Of a DNA stretch of 64,000 nucleotides, positions 24,523 to 36,090 are shown in pieces (within the stretch, counting starts at the first letter, position 1; each line of letters opens with the position of its first letter). The position numbers and the translations under genes are program-made. Below the pieces are notes generated by a model. That model was not told the DNA's origin, made no database searches, and saw only the letters and a program-made list of their open reading frames with translations. Source of the DNA: Mugil cephalus (lineage: Eukaryota > Chordata > Actinopteri > Mugiliformes > Mugilidae); assembly GCF_022458985.1 (NCBI RefSeq), contig NC_061773.1, positions 2,176,001 through 2,240,000 of the forward strand, in the 5' to 3' direction.

Positions 24523-27500
24523 CCTTCCATCCTCCGCTCGAGCTTGGCCTCCCCCACCACCCTCTCCACTCCCTTGGGACTGGCCGAGAGACAAAGAGGG
24601 AGTGCGGCTGGGGTGGGATGGGATGTTTGGGGGGGTGCACTGTGGCCCCTGTCTTATTAGAAGGGTCGTGAACGTGTCACGATGATTAATATGCCGAGGT
24701 GCGTGGGGATACCCTAGAGTCACATTTATTCAACGCAAAGGCTCTCAAACACACACTCACCACAAAATGGCACATTTGCATTTCCCATTAAGAAAAGAAA
24801 ATATAGATATATATGCAAATGAAAGTCCTATCTAGGTTTATACCATTATGCATTATCCATTTGGACATTAACAATAGATGACCATTTCTCTCCCCACCCC
24901 ATCTGAGCTGCGTGTTTTCACCTGATTGGCATATGCTGCCACACAGTTCGCATAAAGAAGCCAACTTGAATTACTTGTTGTTTTATCAAATGCACTGTTG
25001 ACATGAGTTTGAAATGGTGTTTTGGAAGCTAAAAACTTCTGTGCCTGCTGGTCTATCTCATTGTGTACTGTAAAACAAATTCATCATCAAGTTGTTGCTT
25101 TTGCGTCTGCTGCTTGACAAAATCATGCACATATTCTGATAATTAAGTGAAGTGGTTGTCATTTCAGCAAATAAAGTGGTTTTACTCTATATTGCAAAAG
25201 TTGGTAGAATGAGAAAGTTTGGTCACCAGTGAAAGTCTGAACAGACTTTACATTTATACAGTCAAGGATATATTAATATACCTTTTTTCTAATAAAGCTT
25301 ATAATCCTTTTTTAAGCACACTCAATGATAACATGCTCCTTATTTATTGTGTAACCGCACTTTAATTTCCCCCTGTCTGTTTCAACAGTTTAACTGGCTC
25401 AGTTTTCCTCCTCCCCTCAGCAACATTACAGCGTTTGGTTATTAAAAGCATTTAAATGGGCTGCAATCATATAAAAATGGACAGATGGCACGGTGAACAA
25501 ACCCCTTATATTCTATACGCCTCCCCTTACATACACGTATAGGAGGCTAACTATGGAACACAGGTACCCAGGGAGTCCGCCAGATGTTTGATAGGCTCAC
25601 CTGCAGGCCCGCTGCGTGTTGGCAGTAAATTTCATGCGCTGCATATGCTGCAATTATACCGCAGGGAAATAAGCTGCTGTAATAATGAATCAGGCTGGAA
25701 ACATGAGGAGGAAAAGCAAACAACCCCCTTTTCTTCTTCTTCTTCTTCTTCTGGAAAAATGCAGTCCATGCTTCACCTGAGTTTGAGTATAAGTAAAAGT
25801 AAAGTACAGATTTTAGCTTGTTATGTTCATCTTCAGTTCAGCTTCTGAGTTATAGCTCCAGTAGGTGGCGCCGAACTCACAAATTCATATCCGCCCTGCA
25901 GTATTTAAATTAAAGCTCTGAGCTATAACTAGGCACATTACCCAGGAAATTAAACCATAAAAGCAGTCTTGTGGTTGCAGTAAAATCATTTTTTCAGTGT
26001 GTTATGGTAACAGGAGAATCGTTAGCAGGTAGAAGGATTAAATGTCCCATTGGTTTTCTGATCTTTACAAGCCAGCCTGGCTCATTTTGCCCAAGTGGAC
26101 TGCTCTGCCAAGATGTGGGGTGCAATTAAGCAGCAGGCATTTATACTCCATGGTTTGCCTCGGACTTACAGGATCTATAAAGGCACAAATTGATTTCCCC
26201 TATCAATGCAGGCATTGTTTAACGTCATGTAGCTCATATGTTGTGCATGTGTGTTTAATAACAGGGGTCCTAACTGGATCACGGAGCACAGGCCCTCCTT
26301 CTCAGATTACTCCTTCTGGAGAAAGGCCTCTGCTTGAGAAACTGAACCGTTTTCAGCTCTGCAGTGTTTGCTGGTTTGTTGCTTCTCCGTTCCAGGAACT
26401 TAACAAAAGCAATTTGCAGGGGAAGAGCTTGTGTGTGTGTCTGTCTCCATTTGCACAAAAAACAAAACAAAACAAAAAAAAACAACAAATGTAGTAATCA
26501 CAAGTAAACCCCAAGCAAACTGCAGAATCATTCATTCCCAGTTTTGTGCTGATGAGCAAACACAACACGACCCACGTTAATTGCTGTGACCCCAACAACC
26601 CACCAAAAGGAACATTGACATATTGTTTGTCCAGCGTGAGACACTGTATAATTTACACTCGCTAATGACTGTCCTTGGAAATACAGGCTGAAGGACCACG
26701 TCTGTCCCTGGCTTGGCCCTTATTCAAGGTTCGCCCTGGACTCTTCTAATGGATAGTCCATCTGTACCTCAGTGAATTCATATCCCTCAATGCATGCCCG
26801 TAATTCAATTACAACACTTGTTTAGTGTAAAAAGAAACAGCCCGGTGCAGTGTTCTCCCCTGGTCAATTGGGGTTTGATAAACAATTCACGATTGGCTGG
26901 AGAATCTCCACCCTAATCAAAACAAAAACAAACTGTGGCTGATTGAGCGCTGTTGTGGCTCAGAGATTTCAAATGATTCTCTGGTGAAAAGGCGTGATGT
27001 GAAGAAAGACATATTACCATTGCCATAGGGTCGACCTTGACCTTCAAACTCAATCTGGCTGTTAGGGCTGCCCCTCCCCGGCACCCCTGAGATGTAAAGA
27101 GGCTGACGGTTTTGACCCCTGATCCCATTTCTTAACTAGGCTGAGGTGCCAAATAACCTTTTGACCCAGGAAGCATTTGCAGTTTGCCTGAGCAACCCCA
27201 GATTTGGCAATGATTGACAGCTCCATACAGTTTTTCTTTTTTTTTTCTTTTATTTACCCCCTTTTTTAAACTGAGGAGCAACAACAACAACTGCTCTGAA
27301 AAATAAATAACATTTTTTTTTTTCCCAAAAAAATTGTAGTTGTAATATGTTGAGTGACCTCAGAGAAAATGGGCAAATTAAATATTCTATTGTACTCTGC
27401 TGGGACATTATTATGCCAGATAGATACAGAATAAATTTCCCTTAATAAATGAACGCTTTACATGGAAATGAATGTGTGAATCGAATGGATGGATGTCATT

Positions 27501-30500
27501 ATATCAGATGGAGGTCTATGTAAATGAACCATGTGCAGATTTGACATGCGGCGCAAATCACAGAAACACCAGAGCCTGAGATCATGACGGGAATAAATCT
27601 GCCTATTTTAGGGGAAAGCCTGGTGTTCTCTGACATAACCCTTAATCCACACCTCAAATATAATTTCAACAAGGGGGGCTGTAAGAAAAAAAACTTTAAT
27701 TTGGCTAGTTTTAATGTCGTGATAGACCATTTCATTACGAGTGACCCAGGGGAATCTAAGGTTACCATCTGGCCACTAGCCACCATTGCTGATTCTTGTT
27801 TTAATATGCAAATGTATCTGTTTTCCAACCTTAATGTAATCACAAATGTAACGTAAATGAGTAGACCAAACAACAGGACCATGTGCACCCACAGCCTTCG
27901 TCCAGATAGGCAGAGGATGTCTGCTAGTAAAGTCTGGGGGTGACTGCTTAACATTATCATTGTGGCTTTTTAAATTATATTAAATGTGCAGTACTCCTTA
28001 TTCTTGTTATTTACCAGAATATTGTAATTTCTCCATGACATGCAGAATGTGTTCACTCCTTGAAATTATAGCAATTTTTCAGATTATTTAGTTGAGGGGG
28101 GGGCACTTTTTTACTTTAGAAATGTATAAAAACAGTAGCAAAAAGTTGGTCTGAAAACTGCTGAGACGCAGGACGCAGTTCAACTCAATTTCATTTATTT
28201 TGCATTAATAACAATACACACTGTTTCAAGGCCCTCAAGTCAACATGAAGGCAATGGTGGCAAGGAAAAATGATCTTTTAGCAAAAAGAAATCTTAAGCA
28301 GAACCCAGGCATATGGAGGGACCCATCTGCCTCAGGCCAGTCAGTTAGAAACAGAAAAACAGAGAGAGGAGCAGCAGTGATGTAGTCAGTGTTTAACAAA
28401 GCTGTAGCAACAGTGTTTTTCTTTTGCTTTGTTTTAGAGTGAATAATGATATTTTTTTTTACATAAGGGGGAGACCGAATAAAAATAGAAGGCGCTCAGC
28501 TTTGTGCATTGAAACACAAATAATAATGTGTTGGTGACTTGAAATGGCTGAAACAGCCTGTCCATGTGAAATGATGATCACGGAGTATAAACACAGAAAC
28601 GTGACTGTCCTCTGTTCCACAGCGGAGCCCCTGGTGCAGGTGAACGGGAAGCCCAGCTGCTGCTTCTTCAAGTTCAGCCCCAAACTGATGTTCACCAAGG
28701 TGCTGAAGGCGCAGCTTTGGGTGTACCTGCGACCACTGCAGCAGACCTCCACCGTGTACCTGCAGATCCTGCGACTGAAGCCCGTCACGGAGCAGGGCAG
28801 CCGCCACATCCGCATCCGCTCGCTGAAGATAGAGCTCAACTCCAGGGTGGGCCACTGGCAAAGTATTGACTTTAAGCACGTGTTGCAGAACTGGTTCAAG
28901 CAGCCGCACACCAACTGGGGAATCGACATCAACGCCTTCGATGAGAGCGGCAATGACCTGGCAGTTACCTCGCTGCGACCCGGAGAGGAGGGGCTGGTAA
29001 GGACCCTCAGACCTGTCCCTGGGGCAGGGAGGGGAATCACGTCCATCACAGCTCACATTTAATACCAATCTATATTTCATTTAAAGGGCAGTCAAAACCA
29101 GATTAATAAGTAATTACAAAATCAAATGAAGTGAAATTTGTATTTATACCCAGACTAAACAGTCATTTCAGTTTCTACCTCCTCTTAACTTATTTTATGA
29201 AAAGTCAAATAAGTCGTAACACAAGATTGCTAGCATCAGTTATATGGTTAAGTTGAAATACAAACTACTAAAATTTATTCATGTAAAATTTGTCTGTTTC
29301 AGAAGAAGAATTATTCATCTTAAGCAAGTTAGATACATCCAGATCTAATTTAAATAAACCAGGGACTGCACTGACAGAAAGGGAACTCATTTAAATTAAA
29401 AACATTTAAATACAAAACCCCCACAGTGAGAAACATATTGTCAGTGTCACGTCATAAAAGATTGTGTTGCTTCATCATGTGACCTCAACTCTTTTATACA
29501 TGCATAATATTCCCATGGAGTGTTGACAGTGTGGATAATGCGCCTAATGTTCACCCATATACAGCAGATATGAAAGGTCGTGCTTTTAACACCTTCATAT
29601 GAACAAACCTGCAGTTGGCTTAATGTTTTTGTGAATCTACTTTCATTCAGCTTCCTAAGTGAAACAGTCAGACTTTAAGTGTTGAAGTGGATGAGTGATC
29701 TGTGGAAGGTTATCTGTGGTTACATTGATACAGAGATTATTTTTGTAGTTAACAGAAGAGGAATATAAGAAACACAGATAAGAACACAGGAAGAGACGCT
29801 CTGAATAATTCTGTATTTACATTTTTAACAAATAGTGGGTCTAAAAATAAAGACAACACTAACACTACACAGCTGCTTTAGTTTGGCCTTTTCATTTAAT
29901 CATCTTCAAACATATATGTAAAAAAGCTAATTGTTTTCACAAAGTGCACATAGATAAAATATAAGTGTATTTCAAGGCTTACAAGATGAGCTTTTTTCTT
30001 TTTCCTTTAAAAATCTAAATATTAACTAAATCACTACGCCATTAAAGACAAAACATAAAAACATATCATATAAAAAAATATATATATATATATATATATT
30101 AAAACCTTCCAAACCTTTGATTCTCACCTGGGGATGATTTGTTGAAAAAAAAAAACTCATCATGTTTTTTGTTTTTATGACAAACCTCTTGGTCTGATCG
30201 AATGACTGTGGCTGCACGGATGAGTTCACTTCAGTTCAGTCCCGGCGCAAACATATTAATTCTGACTTTTACTTATAAAAGCCATGTTGAATTATGTAGG
30301 CCACTTACCCGGTTAAGCAACACCAAATATTTACCAAGTGGTTATTTGGGTCAGATCTTCACAACACACATCAGAGGTCAGTTCTGGTGTCTTGGCCAAT
30401 AAACCGCTGCCCTCTGAGCACACAGCAGTGTGCAATATTATTCTTGAGTGGAAAAAAAAGAGGAAAAGATCAAAAACATAGGCAAGTGTACAAAAAATAA

Positions 30501-32987
30501 AACAAAACACAATGAGCAAGAAAGAGTCAAACTCTGCTTTTCCACGATCCTCTGGGTTTTTTCTGCAACAAAAGCCCTAAAGACCAAGCTGACATGGTCT
30601 CACCCCAACATCCTTTCAGATTATTTCCTTCTTTTGAATGCGTCACAAAAAAATGTGCTCGAGCACAGCTGGAACCACTGTGGGGAGAAGAGGGCTTTGT
30701 AAAACAAACATGATGGAGTAAAATGTTTGATCCGCTGTGCTTTGCCCAAAGGTCAAGGTTATGGTAGCCTTCAGATGACCCCCTGGGTCATGGATCAAAC
30801 CAAGAATACAGAGTCGGCCAGCAGTGACAGAGGAGGCTAGTTTCTGTCAGTTCCCTTTGAATCACAGTCCCGGTGGTACACTGTGTTCCTTCTTTGAAAA
30901 TAATAACATTTTTCTTATATATTGTTATTGACAGTGAGATGAACAGGTGATGAATTTTATCTTTTTCTTTGTCACCTTGGAGTGTGACCCTTTCCAGTTC
31001 TTTTCACTTAGGGGGAATACATGTACTGCATGTAATGCAGTGTATTTTTTTTTCTGATAAAATTCTTGAATTGTCTTAAGTTAGCAGTGCTATAAAATAT
31101 CTAAAAATTCCAAAACCTCTACATATATGTAACTTTAAAGTGGAGGATGTGATTAGCAGAAGATTTGTCAGACTAAAGTAATTACATTTGCCATCGATGA
31201 CAGAGTGACCTTGACTCAGCATTCATAATAAATTATTATTATGCTTATTATTATTTAGATCTGAGCTTGTCCTGTTGCGACATATTGAAATATCTGAACA
31301 GTGTTTTTTTGGCTACAGAAATAATTAATTTGCATGCAGGTTAACACCACATTTATTATGTCATATCTGGTATCTCTGAAAGTTGCTACTGTTCTGACGT
31401 TAGTGTATTGTTGGCAGGTTTTCTGACATGGATTAGCTGATTGAATACACAAAAGCTTTCAGTGTTTTATTGATTTTGTGTGCTTTTCTGTGTCTTTACT
31501 CAGAGATAAATGCACATGCTGCCCTCCCCTCTTGCAATGTTTGTGAAATGTTTGTGAAGCAGTTTGTCTCCATCAGACTGACACGTATATTGTGCATCTA
31601 AGGTCCTTTGTGGGACACATTAGATAGAAACTAGAATATGAAGCTAGAGCTGCAACACTTAGCTAAGCTTAGCTACACTTAGCTATCTATCTTATCTACG
31701 TTTAGCTTAATAGCTAAGTTTAGCTATGCATAGGTCAGGGTAGGGAAAAACAGCTGCCATGGTGCTCTGTTAGGTTTTTAAATACACACGTCAGCACAAT
31801 TAAAGGTCACATATTAACACAGAATAGGAGAACATGTTCAAACGATGTCTTGAAGTCTTGTTGTTGTGAAGCGGAGACATAGCTCAAAGGGACAGTTTCT
31901 TCCCATCAATAAATACTGTAGTCGCCTATAGCTCCAGAAGGACCAGGGAAATAGCAGGGACATGTCCTTGATAAATGTATGAACACACACATATACTGTA
32001 TAAAAGCTGGACACTTATGAACACATTTGTAAACTTATGTGGAGAAGGCGTTATGGAGAAGAAGAAGTTATGGAGAAGCTGTTATGGTGTCCATTTGTCA
32101 CCCGTTGTTTGTGCATATATTTTAGCACAGCATTGTCACAAGAAATTCTCTGATTCTCTTCAAAGCTCTTTTCATCATTCATCATTTTCTCGTCCTTTTT
32201 AACAAATTTGCAAAGCACACTTAATTCTCAGATAGTCAGGAGACAAGCATATTTACGAAAAAGTCAATGGCAGCCCTTAAGAAGTTAAAGGACCAGTGTT
32301 TCTTATATGGGGGATCTATTAGCAGTGTAAGTTGTTGTGTTTTTTGTTAGCTTAGATCGAATGATATATATTTACAAAGGTCTTCATTGGTGTAGTCCAC
32401 CATGTTTTTAACCTCACTACTAGATGTTACAAAATCATACACACTGGTCCTTTAAGTGACGTTAAATGATACTTTAATAGAACTGGCAAAACCTGTCAAA
32501 CAGTTGCCTGTATTATCCATTGCTGATCTGTCAGCCATGACTCTGCCGTTGTTCTCTTATAACCACCTCTTTCTTTCTGTCCTGCTCCTCCTCCCCCTGA
32601 TTCCAGCAGCCGTTCCTGGAAGTGAAGGTTCTGGAGACCACCAAACGTTCTCGAAGAAACCTCGGCCTGGACTGTGACGAACACTCTACCGAGTCTCGCT
32701 GCTGTCGCTACCCTCTGACTGTTGACTTCGAGGCGTTCGGCTGGGACTGGATCATTGCCCCCAAACGCTACAAAGCCAACTACTGTTCTGGCCAGTGCGA
32801 GTACATGTTCATGCAGAAATACCCGCACACCCACTTGGTGCAGCACGCCAACCCCCGAGGCTCGGCAGGGCCCTGCTGTACCCCGACCAAGATGTCCCCC
32901 ATTAACATGCTCTACTTCAATGACAAGCAGCAGATTATTCATGGCAAGATCCCCGGGATGGTGGTGGATCGATGTGGCTGCTCTTAG
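15991..32987 (+). CDS. gdf11: Growth/differentiation factor 11 precursor, complete, three coding exons
   Basis: Exons 15991-16405, 28623-28996 and 32607-32987 (415, 374 and 381 bp) join in phases 1 and 0 to encode 389 residues. Order: signal peptide about 1-20; latency prodomain with a glycosylation site at Asn84 and a tolloid-type site Gly111-Asp112 in DFQGDA; furin site RSRR at 277-280; mature ligand 281-389 (109 residues). The mature part has nine cysteines in the TGF-beta cystine-knot layout. The GQCEYMFMQ segment and the [10 protein letters not shown] start distinguish GDF11 from myostatin. GDF11 is a secreted dimer that signals through ActRII and ALK4/5/7 to SMAD2/3 and controls axial patterning and growth. 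The 374-bp middle exon is the size known for the myostatin/GDF11 subfamily. Intron 1 is 12.2 kb and intron 2 is 3.6 kb. No coding defects were seen. Confidence 0.98.
17475..17540. repeat. (TCTA)n microsatellite
   Basis: About 16 uninterrupted TCTA units, the reverse complement of the GATA family. It matches the array at 1671-1752 in the opposite orientation. Confidence 0.98.
20949..20970. repeat. Perfect 9-bp hairpin with TCAT loop
   Basis: CTTCGCAGC, loop TCAT, then GCTGCGAAG: every base of the two arms pairs. It lies in gdf11 intron 1. Confidence 0.9.
21163..21196. repeat. (GGA)n tract
   Basis: About ten GAG/GGA units form an all-purine strand in gdf11 intron 1. Confidence 0.95.
22424..22478. 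repeat. Perfect 25-bp inverted repeat with 5-nt loop
   Basis: The left arm 22424-22448 and the right arm 22454-22478 are exact reverse complements, separated by TAACT. A partial third copy of the outer part (GGTTGACTA) follows at 22482-22490. It lies in gdf11 intron 1. No transposon ends or other family features were recognised at its borders. Confidence 0.95.
23449..23650 (+). mobile_element. Probable hAT-type DNA transposon remnant (non-autonomous)
   Basis: It starts with GGTGTCAAACTCATTTTAG and continues with 'CAATTTGATCTCAAAAGGGG' and a GGCCAGATCAGTAAT block. This matches the remembered layout of a widespread vertebrate hAT-like repeat. The right end is not clear. Confidence 0.5.
24462..24521. 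repeat. (CA)n microsatellite
   Basis: Thirty uninterrupted CA units lie in gdf11 intron 1. Long alternating purine-pyrimidine runs like this can adopt Z-DNA. Confidence 0.98.
25733..25752. repeat. Short (TTC)n tract
   Basis: Seven TTC units lie in gdf11 intron 1. Confidence 0.9.
27211..27220 (+). promoter_or_regulatory. PBX-MEIS/PREP-type decamer in gdf11 intron 1
   Basis: TGATTGACAG is an exact match to the known composite PBX-MEIS/PREP site. One such match on either strand is expected by chance in about one of eight windows of this size, so it is suggestive only. Confidence 0.35.
28175..28382 (-). repeat. Dispersed fish retroelement 3'-UTR-type repeat
   Basis: The order 'CAACTCAATTTCATTTATTT', then a TTTCAAGGCCC block, GGCAAGGAAAAAT, AAGAAATCTTAAGCAGAACC and GACCCATCTGCC follows a very common teleost repeat. 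A piece in the opposite orientation lies near 57045-57150. It ends about 240 bp before gdf11 exon 2. Confidence 0.6.
28623..28996 (+). CDS. gdf11: gdf11 coding exon 2
   Basis: A 374-bp exon encoding the middle and end of the prodomain ([19 protein letters not shown] through [20 protein letters not shown]). The first two bases complete the codon split from exon 1, giving Pro139. The donor after the final Leu codon is GTAAGG. Open sequence continues in-frame upstream, but the TTCCACAG acceptor and the family junction fix the true start. Confidence 0.97.
31656..31727. repeat. TAGCT-rich palindromic cluster
   Basis: At least seven TTAGCTA/TAGCTAA-type units lie close together, several of them self-complementary (for example TTAGCTAAGCTTAGCTA). 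This is a degenerate tandem repeat in gdf11 intron 2. Confidence 0.8.
32285..32455. mobile_element. 171-bp MITE with TTAA ends (piggyBac-type)
   Basis: It is bounded by exact 15-bp inverted ends, TTAAAGGACCAGTGT and ACACTGGTCCTTTAA. The outer TTAA fits a piggyBac target duplication, leaving AGGACCAGTGT as the terminal repeat. There is no coding capacity. It sits 151 bp upstream of gdf11 exon 3. The same terminal sequence is, from memory, abundant in percomorph fish genomes. Confidence 0.85.
32607..32987 (+). CDS. gdf11: gdf11 coding exon 3 (furin site and mature ligand)
   Basis: It encodes [17 protein letters not shown] and then the whole 109-residue mature ligand, ending CGCS and TAG. The acceptor is a tandem CAGCAG, so an alternative junction three bases downstream is possible. 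Mature cysteines lie at 6, 15, 16, 43, 47, 73, 74, 106 and 108. His63 and His95 replace the Gln and Tyr that I recall for mammalian GDF11. Confidence 0.98.
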   Translation, partial: QPFLEVKVLETTKRSRRNLGLDCDEHSTESRCCRYPLTVDFEAFGWDWIIAPKRYKANYCSGQCEYMFMQKYPHTHLVQHANPRGSAGPCCTPTKMSPINMLYFNDKQQIIHGKIPGMVVDRCGCS

Positions 32988-35900
32988 GCTGCAGTAGGAG
33001 ACAAATACCTGTACAGCCCACATCAAACCACCCAAAACCCTTACGGCGCTCTCCCCTGGCCCCAGAACCCACTCCTCAGCACCAGATTTCACTTTTGCTC
33101 AAATGACACAAAGCATCCCACTGTGTTTCCATTTTTCCAGTAACTAAATTGATTCTAACTGTATAAAAAAGTTATGAATGAAATATGAATCAAAAAAGAA
33201 CTGAGTGATGGAAATACAGTACATTATGAATGATTTAAAGAGGTTGAACTTGTGGAGCATCTTCAGAAAACGGTAAATGAGACAGAACTATGTTAGAGTG
33301 TTAATTTCGTGGGGGTTTTAAAATATTTTTAATGGCATCTTTATGAAATTTCCAGGTTAGAGGATTGAGAATAACAGCATTTGCATATAAGCATTTGCAA
33401 TACTTTAAGACAATTTCAGTTTTATGGTGAGTTCGGAAATACTTATTTTTGCCGATACACTTACTTACGGGTGAGATTTGATCCACAAAAAAAAAAGTTT
33501 GCAGGGGAGGGGGGCATGATCAGAATTTTTATTTTTTTTGCAATCCATCACTTTAACGCAAAAGAACTCATCCAACAAAATACACACTAAAGTGAGGAAG
33601 TTTGGAGGTTATCTGGAGGTACCGTTAGGATAAATCCAAAATGTTGTTTACAGATGTTGAGGGATGCAAAGTGTTAAGGAGATCCAAAACCAAACCTATA
33701 CCCTCTATTAATGTATAACACCCCAGTGTGACATTCTCGAGTATCTACGAAACCTCTTCACAGTTACTTTGATCTTTTATTTGTAGTCTTGTAAAACTTA
33801 AAAAGAAAAGAAAAGAGGTTCTGCCAGTTTAACTCCATCTCTCAGAGCAGATGGATGAAGTCGGTTTAGCTATTTCGGCCACGCTGAAAAGTACATAACA
33901 CAGTTTTAGTTTGCCTTGCACACTAAAATCTAAACACAAAACTGAAATGTAGATGCACTCAAGTCATTCGGTACTCTTTGAGAGAGGACGAGGAGGAGGG
34001 CAAGTTGTGCAGGATGACTTGAACCGGACAGTTTTCAACTTTTGCAGTAAACGCTTAAAACAGAGAAGAAAATGCACTGTTTCATAACTTTAAGAGGCTT
34101 GGGACTGAACATGTAATAAGGAACAGACAAGAAAAAACACGCTCTGAAATAAAACACACAAGGTTGTCATTGTGCTGACATGTTCACCGTGCTATGACCT
34201 AAGTGAATTGCTGAACTGAAAATAGCACAAAACACGATTACAGTTTATCACTATAGAAGTTTACATATTTCTAGTTAGAGCAGCATTCGCATCTGTGTAA
34301 AATAAAAATACACTTAAATTAAGGAAGAGCTACATTACTCGTGTCAAGCCAGTTCATTCTTTTTTTTTTTTTACTTGATGCTAGTATCGGAACAGGAAAA
34401 AAAAGCAAAATCCTTTAATTGCAGTACTGTACTAAGAAATAATAGCTTTTATAATTCACAACAAACCACATAGCTTGCAAAAAAACACACAAAAAATACA
34501 ACAAAAAAAAATCAAGAGAATGTAACTCAACCACTGACTTTTCTTTTTAGAACATATTTGATTGCATTTTGAAATCCCCTCATCCACCACAACCTCATCA
34601 TTGTCATATTGGAGAAAATATTGTTAGTGCTTGAACACAGAGTAGATTAGTACGCTTGAAGCTTGTCTTTGTCTTCTGGATGTCAAAGCAAAGATATCCT
34701 TTTGTTATAAACGAAAGCACTATGCTGTTGGATAAAGGAAGAGCCTTCTGACATTATATATAAATGATATATGTATATATTAAAAAGGGGTACAAAAACC
34801 TTTTTTGGGGGCACTCTACCTTACCAACAATAAATTTTGCACTATGGGACGTTCATGGCGTGAGGAGGTAAAGTGTTTGTTTGTGTTTTTACCAAGCACA
34901 AGAGAGCTTGTACAGTATAGGATTAAAAAGAAATATTCAAGCTTCTGGTGATAAACCATAAACTAGAGAGGTTATCACTTCTTTTTTGATACCATCACAC
35001 TTTCCTGACTTTGTCTGAAGCGGGGGCCTGTCCATACACTCACACACTTGTATCCAATCTGGAACCTGGACGTACTGTACCAGCGGCCTGAAAGGCCTCC
35101 ATGCCCATTTTGGGTGATAAGTCTTGTGTGTAATAAGTGTCTGGATCAACGAACATAGAATGCTTTAACTGGAAATGGCCCGCCCATCATCTTTAATCTG
35201 TTAACATGTTAGAGAGACTACATACTTTTGACTTAAATAATGTGTCGACTGTCTTGCATAGACGTGTTTTTGCCTTTGTGTGTATTTTAAGTGAAAGCAC
35301 CCATATACGAATGGGAGGAGTATCCAGGGATTGTTAGCCAAAGTAGAGGATGACATGTTGTGTGCTGTAACTGTTGTGATCGCAGGAATATGCTAGAACA
35401 TTTCAAAGGGAGGAAAAAAGTGTGGTTTAGGGGCAGTGGTTGAAAAAATTCAAATGGTCAATTTTCTATTTATTAATATTAATTACAATGCATTTCAAAG
35501 TCTGTCTACCTCACTTCAGCCTTCTAAAATCTTTGCTTTTGTTAAACAAAAAAAGGAAAAATGTCATCAAATAATCTGTGCATACATGTAACTCATACGA
35601 ATCTCCCCCCATCCCCTCCAAAAATGTAGATGAAAACCACAGGGTCCCCTTGCTCTCAGGTTCAGAGTGAGTTATCGACAGAGTGACTGATGGTAGCGGC
35701 TCTGGTAATGTGTGGTCAAGAGAAATAATTAGCTGTGCCCGCGTCTGTGGCTTAACTATGGTTAAAGCTGTTGAGAAGTTGCATTTTGAATTTTAGTGTT
35801 TGTATACTGGTATGTGTGAGAGTTTTTTCATATAAATATATGAGAGTAAAAAATCTCTATGTAAATACCTACCCAAATGTTGACATTTATGATGTTTTGG

Positions 35901-36090
35901 ACAGGTTCACCGCTTCTAACGTTTTTTCTCACTTTTCCCCTTCATTTCCCCGTTCTTTGTGTAGTTAAAAAATATCACCCCAAGTTTGTAGTTTAATGGT
36001 TGTGCATATGAATAACTGTTCAATTATTTTTTGTCTTTTGTTGTTTATTTACTGTCATTTTTCTTTTGTACAATAAATCATTTATTTAGC
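32988..36090 (+). other. gdf11: gdf11 3' UTR (candidate)
   Basis: No coding potential. AT-rich sequence carries several AATAAA signals, at 34148-34153, 34301-34306, 34829-34834 and 36072-36077. The last is preceded by a T-rich region and followed by a T/GT-rich stretch, which fits a main cleavage site near 36090 and a 3' UTR of about 3.1 kb. Shorter forms through the earlier signals are possible. Confidence 0.55.
36072..36077 (+). terminator. gdf11: Candidate gdf11 polyadenylation signal
   Basis: AATAAA followed within 40 bp by the T/GT-rich sequence TTGCTGTTTTCTTTTG. Confidence 0.55.

Larger units (their letters stand above)
16406..28622 (+). other. gdf11: gdf11 intron 1 (12.2 kb)
   Basis: GTGAGT donor and a TCCTCTGTTCCACAG acceptor. 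Contents seen: a (TCTA)n array, a GGA tract, a CA array, two hairpins (20949-20970 and 22424-22478), a hAT-type remnant near 23449, octamer and PBX-MEIS-type motifs, and a retroelement tail just before exon 2. No other exon was recognised. The length and the AT-rich motif-dense stretches at 24660-27250 make it a reasonable place for enhancers. Confidence 0.85.
28997..32606 (+). other. gdf11: gdf11 intron 2 (3.6 kb)
   Basis: GTAAGG donor and a CCCCCTGATTCCAG acceptor. It holds a (TA)n run near 30080-30100, a TAGCT-rich palindromic cluster at 31656-31727 and a TTAA-flanked MITE at 32285-32455. No other gene was recognised. Confidence 0.85.

Noticed and set aside
24285..24723. Frames rich in Val-Cys or Thr-His repeats
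   Set aside because: They are translations of the (CA)n microsatellite.
28459..29080. Two minus-strand frames of about 195 codons over gdf11 exon 2
   Set aside because: Both mirror the exon and its intron flanks and show no protein-like domain.
15991..32987. Myostatin as the identity of the TGF-beta gene
   Set aside because: The mature segment GQCEYMFMQ and the [10 protein letters not shown] start are GDF11-type; myostatin has a different sequence at both places.
32496..33092. Minus-strand 198-codon frame over gdf11 exon 3
   Set aside because: Antisense shadow of the conserved mature-ligand coding sequence.
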